From Halobacteriovoraceae bacterium (GTDB lineage: Bacteria; Bdellovibrionota; Bacteriovoracia; Bacteriovoracales; Bacteriovoracaceae): 64,000 nt of DNA. Shown here piece by piece: positions 57,004 to 64,000 of this stretch (position 1 is the first letter of the stretch; the number at the start of each line of letters is the position of its first letter). Both the position numbers and the translations under genes were made by a program. The DNA lies in contig PASP01000011.1 in the NCBI GenBank assembly GCA_002712005.1, positions 95,483 through 159,482 of the forward strand. Direction: 5' to 3'. Under the pieces are notes generated by a model. The model was not told the origin of the DNA and ran no database searches. It worked only from the letters and a program-made list of their open reading frames with translations.

Positions 57004-57009
57004 TAGAAT
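57004..57009 (+). promoter_or_regulatory. -10 box TAGAAT, leaderless arrangement
   Basis: TAGAAT ends six bases before the ATG at 57016, with TTACAC 17 nt upstream as a possible -35. No Shine-Dalgarno is present. Confidence 0.4.
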
Positions 57010-57015
57010 ATTGAT

Positions 57016-59292
57016 ATGAAAAAACAAGGGTTTATATTAATTTGTTGCCTCTTTATTTTAGGGCTAATGGCCCAAGAGGATGTCTTATCTCAATCCTATA
57101 CGGAGGTGACTAAAAAGTGGAAGGCCGTTGCGCTTAATACTTATAATCCCAGGGAAGGGGATGAGAATCTCACTCAAGCTCAGTGGGAGGCCTTACGTAC
57201 AGAGCGCCTATTAAAGTTAGGTAAGAAAAGGTCGGCCCTTATTGAAAAAGATGAAACGGATATTTCTTTATCGGCTTATATAGACGACTCCTTATTTGAG
57301 GTTCGAATTATCCCCTTAAAATGGATGGGGATTTTTAAGCTTCGTTACCAAGCGATTTCGAAACACCTTGATCAAGGTCTTTCTGGAATTAAAAATCTGA
57401 TTCCTGAAATGATGGTGATCCTTCTTTTTATTCTCTTACCTTTTATTATTATGAAAATTAATAAGTGGGTACTTGATCGAATCAATGAGATTAGAAGGAA
57501 AATGTCTAATCCCTATACCTTGACCCCCTTTAGGCAAAAAGTGGTGTTGCTGCTCCAAAGAACCGCTCCTTTTATACCACTAGGTCTTTCCATCTTAGGT
57601 ATTAAGGCGTTTGAAATCTCGGTTAAGCAAACTCTCTTTCCCGAATTTAATCTTCTTCTTCCTTATATTCTTTATTATCTCTATTACCTGATTTTTCGTC
57701 AGGCCTTGTTGATGTTCCTACGCTTTATTTCAGAATTCTCGGTAGAGGGAAGATCAAGAGACCAAGTAAGACAAACCAAGGCCAAAATTTTTAGTACTTC
57801 AAAAATTATTGGAAGAGTCGCCTTTTGGGTGCTTGTATTACTTCATCTTGTTTCGAGTGTGGCCGGCAAAGGTCTGGTTTATTATGAATTAAGTATGCTC
57901 TTTAAAGTTCTTGGAGTTTTCTATTACTTCTGGCTTGTTTATAAGTGGAAGGATGAGATTCGTGGATTCATTAAGAAAAATACGCCAGAAGGCATGGCCA
58001 ACTTATATGAACGATTTGATAAAGGATTAACAGCTCCTATCGTTCGTTCCCTCGGACTAATTGTCATTGCCGTTGTTCCCCTTGGAGATTGGCTAGAAAA
58101 TAAACTTCTTGAATTCAATATGGGAAAGAAACTTCTCGCCAAGCTTTTTGAAAGAAAGCTTGAAGGAAGTGAAGAAGTAGAAGATTTCTCTGGAAAAGAA
58201 CTTCCTGAAAAATACTTAGAGTGGTTTTCAGAGCAAAAGGATGACAACCGCGACCTATGGGTTAAAAGTAAAAATCAACAAGTAGATAATATTGTTCAAG
58301 AAATAGAGGAATGGGCATCTCATAAATCGGATGAGCACTCTTTGGCCATTTATGGGGATAAAGGGGTTGGGAAAACCTTAGTACTAAAGGAAATTGAAAA
58401 ATGGGTTGGAGAAACCTATCAAGATAGTGAACAGGGAATGGATGTTGTTTTTGCCAATGTTCCCGCAAAGCTTACAGATCGTAAGTCGGTACTTAAATTT
58501 CTCGGTCAACTTGTCGCCGGTAGAGAATTAAATGATCTTGCTGAGCTCATTGAATTTGATAAAGAGATGAAGCCTTGTGTTGTCATTTTAGATGAGGCAC
58601 ATAACTTCTTTCTCTCTCAGTTTGGTGGACTCAAAGGGATAGAAGCTTTTTTTGAAACCCTAAACGTGAGAACAGATAATATCTTTTGGGTGGCCTGTTT
58701 TAATACCTATTCTTGGACTTTCCTAGATCAAGTCTTCTATAAGAATAAATATTTTCGCTCCGTCTTCAGAATAAAAGGTCTTACAGATGAAGAATTACAG
58801 GAATATATTTTAAGAAGACATCTCAGAACAGGATTTTCACTTTCCTATGCTGATATTATTAGGGCCGTCAAAACAAGTAGTGAAGCCGATGAAGTAACTT
58901 ATGTTGAAAATCTTTTCTTCAGACTCCTATGGGAACAATCAAAAGGAAATCCCGAGTTAGCTGAAAAGTTGTGGTTAGCGAGTTTAAGGCCGATGCGGGG
59001 GAGAAGATTAAAAGTAGGTCTACCCAAAGGGAGAGATTACTCGGTTCTATCTGGATTAAGTGATGAATCTTTCTTCGTTCTCGCGGCACTACTCAGACAT
59101 GAGAATTTAAATAGTTCTGAATTTATGAAAGTAACAGATATGAAAGAAGGTCACGTACGTCACTGCTTAAGGATTGGTTTAGAAAATGGACTCGTCATAA
59201 GAAGTGATTCAGATAGACGTTATAGAATTAAAGTAGAAGGACAGTATTCTGTCATATCCGCTCTAAAAGCAAAGAATTTTGTATATGAATGA
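57016..59292 (+). CDS. Membrane-anchored AAA-type ATPase with winged-helix C-terminus
   Basis: 758 residues. Signal-like N-terminus, a periplasmic stretch with DDSLFEVRIIPLKW, then about six membrane helices (130-370), a linker, and a cytosolic P-loop domain: Walker A GDKGVGKT (447-454), Walker B VVILDEAH (Asp526, Glu527), and a sensor-like WVACFNTYSW. The C-terminus (LLRHENLNSSEFMKVTD to the end) looks like a winged helix. The fold resembles STAND/AAA+ signalling ATPases. It overlaps the MscS gene, so the ATPase probably gates or senses with the channel. The family is not recognised by name. Confidence 0.7.
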   Translation: MKKQGFILICCLFILGLMAQEDVLSQSYTEVTKKWKAVALNTYNPREGDENLTQAQWEALRTERLLKLGKKRSALIEKDETDISLSAYIDDSLFEVRIIPLKWMGIFKLRYQAISKHLDQGLSGIKNLIPEMMVILLFILLPFIIMKINKWVLDRINEIRRKMSNPYTLTPFRQKVVLLLQRTAPFIPLGLSILGIKAFEISVKQTLFPEFNLLLPYILYYLYYLIFRQALLMFLRFISEFSVEGRSRDQVRQTKAKIFSTSKIIGRVAFWVLVLLHLVSSVAGKGLVYYELSMLFKVLGVFYYFWLVYKWKDEIRGFIKKNTPEGMANLYERFDKGLTAPIVRSLGLIVIAVVPLGDWLENKLLEFNMGKKLLAKLFERKLEGSEEVEDFSGKELPEKYLEWFSEQKDDNRDLWVKSKNQQVDNIVQEIEEWASHKSDEHSLAIYGDKGVGKTLVLKEIEKWVGETYQDSEQGMDVVFANVPAKLTDRKSVLKFLGQLVAGRELNDLAELIEFDKEMKPCVVILDEAHNFFLSQFGGLKGIEAFFETLNVRTDNIFWVACFNTYSWTFLDQVFYKNKYFRSVFRIKGLTDEELQEYILRRHLRTGFSLSYADIIRAVKTSSEADEVTYVENLFFRLLWEQSKGNPELAEKLWLASLRPMRGRRLKVGLPKGRDYSVLSGLSDESFFVLAALLRHENLNSSEFMKVTDMKEGHVRHCLRIGLENGLVIRSDSDRRYRIKVEGQYSVISALKAKNFVYE

Positions 59293-60082
59293 TGGACAAC
59301 TCGATCAAGTAGGTCAAATTTTAGAACTCCTCAAGTTTGAAAGAATTTCTATTCTGATTCTTGGGATTGTTCTTCTTATTTTTATTTCTAAATTTATTTC
59401 AAGAGCAGGTGAGTCTCTTGGGCTTAAATTCACCAACAAAAGACTCTTCATATTACAGATCGTTACGATTTTAAATTTTGCGGTTTATGTACTTGGTCTT
59501 CCTCTTTTAATCTATGGTGTTTTGAGACCACCCAAAGAGTTATTGATTGCACTTGGGGGATCTGTTGCTGTTGCGGTAGGTTTTGCTATCAAAGATGTTG
59601 TAGCTTCCTTTGTATCAGGGGTGGTTATGCTCTTTGATCGTCCTGCTCATGTTGGAGACCGGATAACTGTAGGAGATGTTTACGGGGAAGTTAAATCTAT
59701 CGGACTTAGAGCAGTAAAGCTTGTAACACTTGATGATAACGTCGTAACGATTCCCAATAGTAAACTTGTCTCTGATCAAGTCAGCTCTGGTAACTTCGGT
59801 GCTCTTGATATGATGGTTGTCGTAAATTTTCATACTTCATTAAATGAAAATATTGATCATGTTATCGAAATTCTAAGAGAAGTCGTTGTGACTTCACGTT
59901 ACGCTTATTTGGCCAAGCCCGTTAATGTGGTGGTTAAAGAAGTTGAAGTAGGGATGAAGTTGGCCCTGAGATTTAGCGTTAAGGCCTATGTACTTGATGT
60001 GCACTATGAGAAGGCTTTTGAAACAGATATCGTGACGAGAGTTTCTGAGGTATTTAAAGAACAAAACATAGAAAGGCCTTGA
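59285..60082 (+). CDS. MscS-family mechanosensitive ion channel
   Basis: 265 residues from ATG 59285 (a TTG six bases earlier is possible). Three membrane helices, the last being the pore helix GGSVAVAVGFAIKDVVASFVSGVVMLFDRP, followed by the beta domain VGDRITVGDVYGEVKSIGLRAVKLVTLDDNVVTIPNS. These are the core MscS signatures. It opens under membrane tension to release solutes. It overlaps the membrane ATPase gene by 8 bp, an unusual pairing. Confidence 0.92.
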   Translation: MNDGQLDQVGQILELLKFERISILILGIVLLIFISKFISRAGESLGLKFTNKRLFILQIVTILNFAVYVLGLPLLIYGVLRPPKELLIALGGSVAVAVGFAIKDVVASFVSGVVMLFDRPAHVGDRITVGDVYGEVKSIGLRAVKLVTLDDNVVTIPNSKLVSDQVSSGNFGALDMMVVVNFHTSLNENIDHVIEILREVVVTSRYAYLAKPVNVVVKEVEVGMKLALRFSVKAYVLDVHYEKAFETDIVTRVSEVFKEQNIERP

Positions 60083-60083
60083 A

Positions 60084-60881
60084 ATGATAGATTTAGATCT
60101 CCTTGTTAATATTGTTGAAAAAGCTGGTGAAGAGGCCATGCGCTTTCATGGAGATCTATCTAAGACGGATATTGAAATTAAGTCTGATGATACACCTGTG
60201 ACTAAAGCAGACTTTGCTGCCCATAAGTTGATCATTAGTCTCTTAGAAACTCATTTTCCTGAAATCCCTAGGCTATCAGAAGAAAGTTCTCAAGATGTTT
60301 TCGATAAGAGACTCTATTTTGATAGATACTTTTTAATTGATCCCATCGATGGCACAAAAGAATTCATTAAGATCAGTGGAGAGTTTACTGTAAATATCGC
60401 CTATATTGAAGGACATCAAGTCATTGCAGGAGTAGTCGGTTTACCTGCAAAGAACGAAGTTTTCTTTGGAACTCGAAAAGAGAGTTTTGTTAAGAGAGAC
60501 GCAGAGATATTAAAGTTACCCCTTGAGCCCTTTGATAAGAGATGTTTAAGAGTTGTGTCTTCAAAGTCCCATCCTAATAAAGAGACTGATCAGTATATTT
60601 TAAATTTAAGAAATAAATTTGAAAAAGTAGAGTCCCTACAATTTGGATCCAGCCTAAAAATTTGTAAAGTCGCCGAGGGAGTTGCGGATTTAAATCCAAG
60701 ACTTGGAGGAACAAGTGAATGGGATATTGCTGCTGCTCACGCCGTTTTACTTGGAGCAGGTGGTAATATTTTAGAAATCGAATCAGGAAAAGAAGTTCTC
60801 TATAATAAGGAGAGTTTACTCAATCCTCATTATGAAGCGAGAAGAAAAGAACTTTTAGGTTTTAATTTTATTAAATCGTAA
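60084..60881 (+). CDS. cysQ: 3'(2'),5'-bisphosphate nucleotidase CysQ
   Basis: 265 residues of the inositol-monophosphatase fold: KSDDTPVTKADFAAH, LSEESSQ (metal Glu), DPIDGTKEFIK (metal Asp pair) and GGTSEWDIAAAHAVL. It hydrolyses PAP to AMP in sulfur assimilation. It starts 1 bp after the MscS stop, so it is probably co-transcribed. Confidence 0.92.
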   Translation: MIDLDLLVNIVEKAGEEAMRFHGDLSKTDIEIKSDDTPVTKADFAAHKLIISLLETHFPEIPRLSEESSQDVFDKRLYFDRYFLIDPIDGTKEFIKISGEFTVNIAYIEGHQVIAGVVGLPAKNEVFFGTRKESFVKRDAEILKLPLEPFDKRCLRVVSSKSHPNKETDQYILNLRNKFEKVESLQFGSSLKICKVAEGVADLNPRLGGTSEWDIAAAHAVLLGAGGNILEIESGKEVLYNKESLLNPHYEARRKELLGFNFIKS

Positions 60882-60918
60882 CAAAGAAAGATAATTGATC
60901 TTGGCAAAAGGAGTAAAA

Positions 60919-61830
60919 GTGAAGTTGCTTATATTTGTGCTCATTCTTTTTTCACTAAGCTCTTGTGCAGGTATTGAAGAATTCGACTTTCGTCGAAGTC
61001 CTGATCGGAAAATCAAATGCCTTTCCGTTTTTGATGATTTAGTTGCCCAAGAAAGAGGATGGAGACTATCTGATAAGAGAGACTCCATTGCTTTAACTGA
61101 ATTTGATCAATCTATCCAAGTAACACAGTCTGAATATGGAAGACCGAGCGTCGCCAATCGTATTGAAAAATTATCCCATTCTAGTTTCAAAGATATTAAA
61201 ACAATGTTGCAAGATAACCCCATTCCCTATGTGATGGGACCAGATGGGAAAAGGTATATCATTGATCGCCATCATTTTTCTTTATCATTTTATGAGTACC
61301 GTGACGAGATAGAGAGACGTTTTCCTAAAAAAGCCCATAAGTTAAAGGTTGAGTTTCAAAGAGTCGATTTGATTGGTTATCCCAATTCACAAGAACTCAG
61401 TTTCTCCCAGTTTGAAAGAGTAATGAAGAGATTAAAACTAGTCTATTTAAAAGGGACTGAGGAGAGAGGCTTTGGAAGTCTTCCTCGTCACCTAAGTGGC
61501 TTAAGAGAAGATCATTACCGAGGACTTGCTTGGGTGATGAGAAAGTCAAAGATCTTTGATAAGAGTGATATTCCTTTTGCTGAGTTCTATTGGGGGGAAT
61601 ACTATAAAAAGAAACTTGGAAAGGCTCATTTGCCTGCGACTTCGCATCCTTCTTTTACTGAAGAGCATTTAAGAGCTGCACTGAAGGTAAGTTTAGATTC
61701 AGAGGCCTCTTCTCTTCCTGGATTTAAGGGAGATTCCAATATGAGCACAGCTCAAATTAAAGCTCGAATAGAAAAGGCCTATCAAAAATTAGAAGAAAAG
61801 GGTCTTATTAATCTTTTAAACCGTTTATAA
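60919..61830 (+). CDS. Lipoprotein with ParB-like (ParBc_2) domain
   Basis: 303 residues from GTG 60919, which has AAAGGAG upstream. Lipoprotein signal with Cys16 (LFSLSSC). PYVMGPDGKRYIIDRHHFSLSFYEY matches the His-His core of the putative ParB-like nuclease domain PF08857, and a helical region follows. A ParB-like fold outside the cytosol is unusual; a peptidoglycan or nucleotide role cannot be told. The end overlaps the convergent dehydrogenase gene by 23 bp. Confidence 0.65.
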   Translation: MKLLIFVLILFSLSSCAGIEEFDFRRSPDRKIKCLSVFDDLVAQERGWRLSDKRDSIALTEFDQSIQVTQSEYGRPSVANRIEKLSHSSFKDIKTMLQDNPIPYVMGPDGKRYIIDRHHFSLSFYEYRDEIERRFPKKAHKLKVEFQRVDLIGYPNSQELSFSQFERVMKRLKLVYLKGTEERGFGSLPRHLSGLREDHYRGLAWVMRKSKIFDKSDIPFAEFYWGEYYKKKLGKAHLPATSHPSFTEEHLRAALKVSLDSEASSLPGFKGDSNMSTAQIKARIEKAYQKLEEKGLINLLNRL

Positions 61831-63316
61831 AATCTTTAACCTGATTTACTTCTTCTGTGGATAGTTTTTTAGGCGTTGGTGGCATTTGTCTACCAAAATC
61901 ACCATCTTTAATTCTAAGATAAAGAGGACTCTTCTCTGCTTCACCTGGTTTGATCCATCCTTCTTGAATAAGGTTTTTTAGAGATTCATCTTCAGTGCCT
62001 TGAAAACTAGAATGGCAACTCTGGCAACGATTTGCAAAAATCGACTTACTCAAGGTTGAGTATTCATTTACCATCGCATCTCTAATGACAAAGCTTGCAG
62101 AATCTTGTTCTTCTCTTTCTTGGGCCTTTTCGCCTTTTTTAAGTACCATTATCGTTTTATTTTTATCTTCAACAAACCAAAGAGATCCATCTTTTGCCAC
62201 GGTCATCCCAACTGGGGCACCTTTAGGGCGAACTCCTTCTTTGGCACTCCATTGGTTAACAATTTCGTTATAGGAATCATTTTTGTTGAGATCAAGACTG
62301 ACAATTCGATGTCCAGTTTCTCGATAGCCATGGAGAGATAAAAGAAGTTTCCCTTTCAGTTCGGGAAACATGTCTCCTTGATAAAAGAGCATATCTAGAG
62401 GAGCTGAGTGTGAAGGAAGAGTAGCAACAGGCGCCTCATAGGACTGACAATTAATTTTAGGAATACGACGATTAAAGAATGTTCGCTTATACTTTGGATT
62501 GAGAAGTCCATCATCATAGCAGTAAGGCCAACCATAGTGAGCACCTTCTATAATTTGATTGACCTCTTCTTTAGGTCCATCATCGAGATCAAAGTCCATA
62601 TTATTTTCAGCTTGATAAAGCTGACCTGTTTCTGGATGAATGGCCAGACCCATGGAATTTCTTAATCCAAGAGCTACCACTTTAAAATTCGCATCATATT
62701 CACCATTTGATGTTCTAAAATACTTGCGAATCGCAGCTTCATCTTCATAGACACACGGATAGATAGGCTTCTTATCTTCATCCAAGCACTGATCACTTGG
62801 AGCTCCGGCATTTACATAGAGATCACCTTCTTTATCAAAAATAAAGTGAGTTAAGGGGTGACTTCCTTCTAGGGGAAGATTAGTAATGACGTATTCTTTG
62901 GTGGCCTCTGGATGATTGGGATCAAATCTAAAAATTTTTGATCTCTCTCCCACATAAACGAGTCCATCAGGTCCTTGAGCAAGACCGTGAGCATGATCAA
63001 CGCCAGTAAGGATTTTTTGAAGTTTCTTTTCTTTAGCGAAGTAACGCCAAACGATTCCACGATTGGCCACCCATCCGTACATGTCGGTAATGAGAAAGTC
63101 TCCACCTTCAATCTGAATAATTCTTCTTGGTCGGCGAAGCCCGTCTTCTGCACTCGCCACGATTCCAACACAATGATCCGATTGCGTTCCCACATTAACC
63201 TTTGCAAAGCCTCCGCAATCAGCAGAATCTTCGTTAAGGGTATAGCCTGATAATTCCTGGGCCTGTACTCCAAAACTTAGTGTTAGGGTTAATCCGAGAA
63301 GCAGTTGAATCTTCAT
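61808..63316 (-). CDS. PQQ-dependent sugar dehydrogenase-like protein fused to c-type cytochrome
   Basis: 502 residues. Signal peptide (to about 19), a six-bladed beta-propeller of the glucose/sorbosone dehydrogenase kind (DGLVYVGERSKIFRFDP, LGLRNSMGLAIHPETGQLY, EVNQIIEGAHYGWPYCYDDG), then a C-terminal heme domain with CQSCHSSF and MPPTPKKLSTEEVNQVKDFI. It would oxidise a sugar or alcohol in the periplasm and pass electrons to its own heme. No pqq genes are nearby. Confidence 0.85.
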   Translation of the reverse strand: MKIQLLLGLTLTLSFGVQAQELSGYTLNEDSADCGGFAKVNVGTQSDHCVGIVASAEDGLRRPRRIIQIEGGDFLITDMYGWVANRGIVWRYFAKEKKLQKILTGVDHAHGLAQGPDGLVYVGERSKIFRFDPNHPEATKEYVITNLPLEGSHPLTHFIFDKEGDLYVNAGAPSDQCLDEDKKPIYPCVYEDEAAIRKYFRTSNGEYDANFKVVALGLRNSMGLAIHPETGQLYQAENNMDFDLDDGPKEEVNQIIEGAHYGWPYCYDDGLLNPKYKRTFFNRRIPKINCQSYEAPVATLPSHSAPLDMLFYQGDMFPELKGKLLLSLHGYRETGHRIVSLDLNKNDSYNEIVNQWSAKEGVRPKGAPVGMTVAKDGSLWFVEDKNKTIMVLKKGEKAQEREEQDSASFVIRDAMVNEYSTLSKSIFANRCQSCHSSFQGTEDESLKNLIQEGWIKPGEAEKSPLYLRIKDGDFGRQMPPTPKKLSTEEVNQVKDFINGLKD

Positions 63317-63412
63317 TACTCTTTATCCTTATTAAATTTTTATGTCTTAGATTATCTCAGTATGAGGTGGGGAGGGAGGAGATTATAAAAAGGATAGGGG
63401 GGTGGTTAAAGA

Positions 63413-63502
63413 GTGGGCAGTGAGCGGTGTGCAGTGGGCGGTGGGCTGTGTGCAGTGGGCGGTGAGCGGTGGCTGTGGCAGTGGCGGTGGCGGTGGGTGG
63501 TG
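63413..63502 (+). repeat. Left GC-rich tandem-repeat arm
   Basis: About 90 bp of degenerate heptamer/hexamer units of the form GTGNGCN (GTGGGCA, GTGAGCG, GTGTGCA, GTGGCG). Its composition (about 70% G+C, nearly pure G on one strand) is unlike the surrounding DNA. The complementary units appear on the far side of the adjoining gene. Confidence 0.85.
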
Positions 63503-63552
63503 ATTTTGCAATTTGGGTTTTGTTTCTGGATAGTTTGATGGAGATTGGGTGA

Positions 63553-63858
63553 ATGAAAAAGTTTAGAACTCTTGAATTGGCCCACTCCCTTTATGAAGAA
63601 ACTGTTGAATTGAAATTCAAAAAAGTTCATTTTCAAGATCAATATGATAGAGCTCTTTTGAGCATTGTTCTAAATCTCTCAGAGGGAAGCGGTCGCCGTA
63701 CAGCTAAAGATAGAAGAAGATTTTATTTTATGAGCTATTCTTCTTTAAAAGAGGTTCAAACCATTTTGCGTCTTAATCGAATCGACAAATTCGACTCAAA
63801 ATTCGATACCTTAGCCGCCCACCTTTATCAACTCACCAAAAACCCCGGTGGCCACTAA
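63553..63858 (+). CDS. Four-helix-bundle protein (S23/IVP family)
   Basis: 101 residues. ALLSIVLNLSEGSGRRTAKDRRRFYFM followed by SYSSLKEVQTIL is the signature of the four-helix-bundle family (TIGR02436/PF05635) first seen in 23S rRNA intervening sequences and related to Avd of diversity-generating retroelements. Function unknown. GGAG lies upstream of the ATG. It stands between two GC-rich repeat arms in inverted orientation, with no rRNA or reverse transcriptase in view. Confidence 0.85.
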   Translation: MKKFRTLELAHSLYEETVELKFKKVHFQDQYDRALLSIVLNLSEGSGRRTAKDRRRFYFMSYSSLKEVQTILRLNRIDKFDSKFDTLAAHLYQLTKNPGGH

Positions 63859-64000
63859 CCCCCACCGCCACCGCCCACAGCCACCGCTCACCGCTCACCG
63901 CTCACCGCTCACCGCTCACCGCCACCGCTCACCGCCACCGCTCACCGCCACCGCTCACCGCCACCGCTCACCGCCACCGCTCACCGCCACCGCTCACCGC
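63859..64000 (-). repeat. Right GC-rich tandem-repeat arm (runs off window)
   Basis: Starts right after the stop codon. It consists of CGCTCAC heptamers and CGCCAC hexamers; the last ~85 bp settle into a regular 13-bp unit. Read on the minus strand these are GTGAGCG and GTGGCG, the same units as the left arm, so the arms are inverted. Confidence 0.9.

Noticed and set aside
63406..63642. 78-codon minus-strand ORF rich in His, Pro and Ser
   Set aside because: It is the translation of the left repeat arm and the antisense of the four-helix-bundle gene.

Overview
The window is an AT-rich (by eye mid-to-upper 30s % GC), gene-dense Gram-negative chromosome segment. Several features fit a member of Bdellovibrionota, probably the Bacteriovoracaceae/Halobacteriovorax side: many lipoproteins and Sec-exported proteins, Cys-TM-basic sorting tails, a matrixin protease, small regulators reminiscent of the TIGR02147 family, and the base composition. 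That assignment is an inference from gene content, since no rRNA or tRNA gene is visible. TGA is used as an ordinary stop.

Layout. 1-3019 (minus): a ClC chloride channel running off the left edge, then an SGNH hydrolase. 3065-10330 (plus): a tight ten-gene operon joining a radical SAM protein, an SGNH protein, two SxtK/DUF5989-like peptides, a PP-loop ATP pyrophosphatase, a SufS-like cysteine desulfurase and a NodU/SxtI-type carbamoyltransferase. It looks like a small-molecule or glycan modification pathway with carbamoyl and possibly sulfur transfer. 11244-13222: groES-groEL with promoter and terminator, followed by two very small ORFs and a frameshifted lepB. 14357-18036: a candidate RiPP locus (precursor peptide, HPr-kinase-like protein, S26-like peptidase, PqqD, SPASM radical SAM enzyme, and a nucleotidyltransferase on the opposite strand). 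18310-28224: a 3304-residue secreted multidomain protein ending in a gingipain-like C25 peptidase and a Cys-TM tail. 28207-29644: an ABC exporter.

29645-33232: a long regulatory gap with a sigma54-type promoter, then small exported and cytosolic proteins including a matrixin. 33351-41533: a YejA/B/E-type peptide importer without its ATPase, then a compact cobalamin riboswitch and btuB-F-D-C. 41556-47107: a lytic-transglycosylase-like lipoprotein, HtrA protease, phosphatidylserine decarboxylase, an EEP-family nuclease and a pair of small putative regulators. 47137-50422 (minus): exported c-type cytochrome/porin/YceI/YHS genes, one cytochrome gene carrying an in-frame TAG. 50572-55226 (minus): metF-metH, with metH carrying an in-frame TGA. 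B12 uptake (btu) and B12-dependent methionine synthesis therefore occur in the same window. 55355-63316: a glycosyltransferase, an AAA-type membrane ATPase overlapping an MscS channel, cysQ, a ParB-like lipoprotein and a PQQ-type sugar dehydrogenase-cytochrome fusion. 63413-64000: a four-helix-bundle gene between GC-rich tandem-repeat arms in inverted orientation.

Three otherwise intact genes (lepB, the cytochrome, metH) are each broken by a single lesion. Sequencing error, real decay and recoding cannot be separated from the sequence alone. At least five genes show a -10-like hexamer ending exactly 6 nt before the ATG and no Shine-Dalgarno, which suggests leaderless transcripts.
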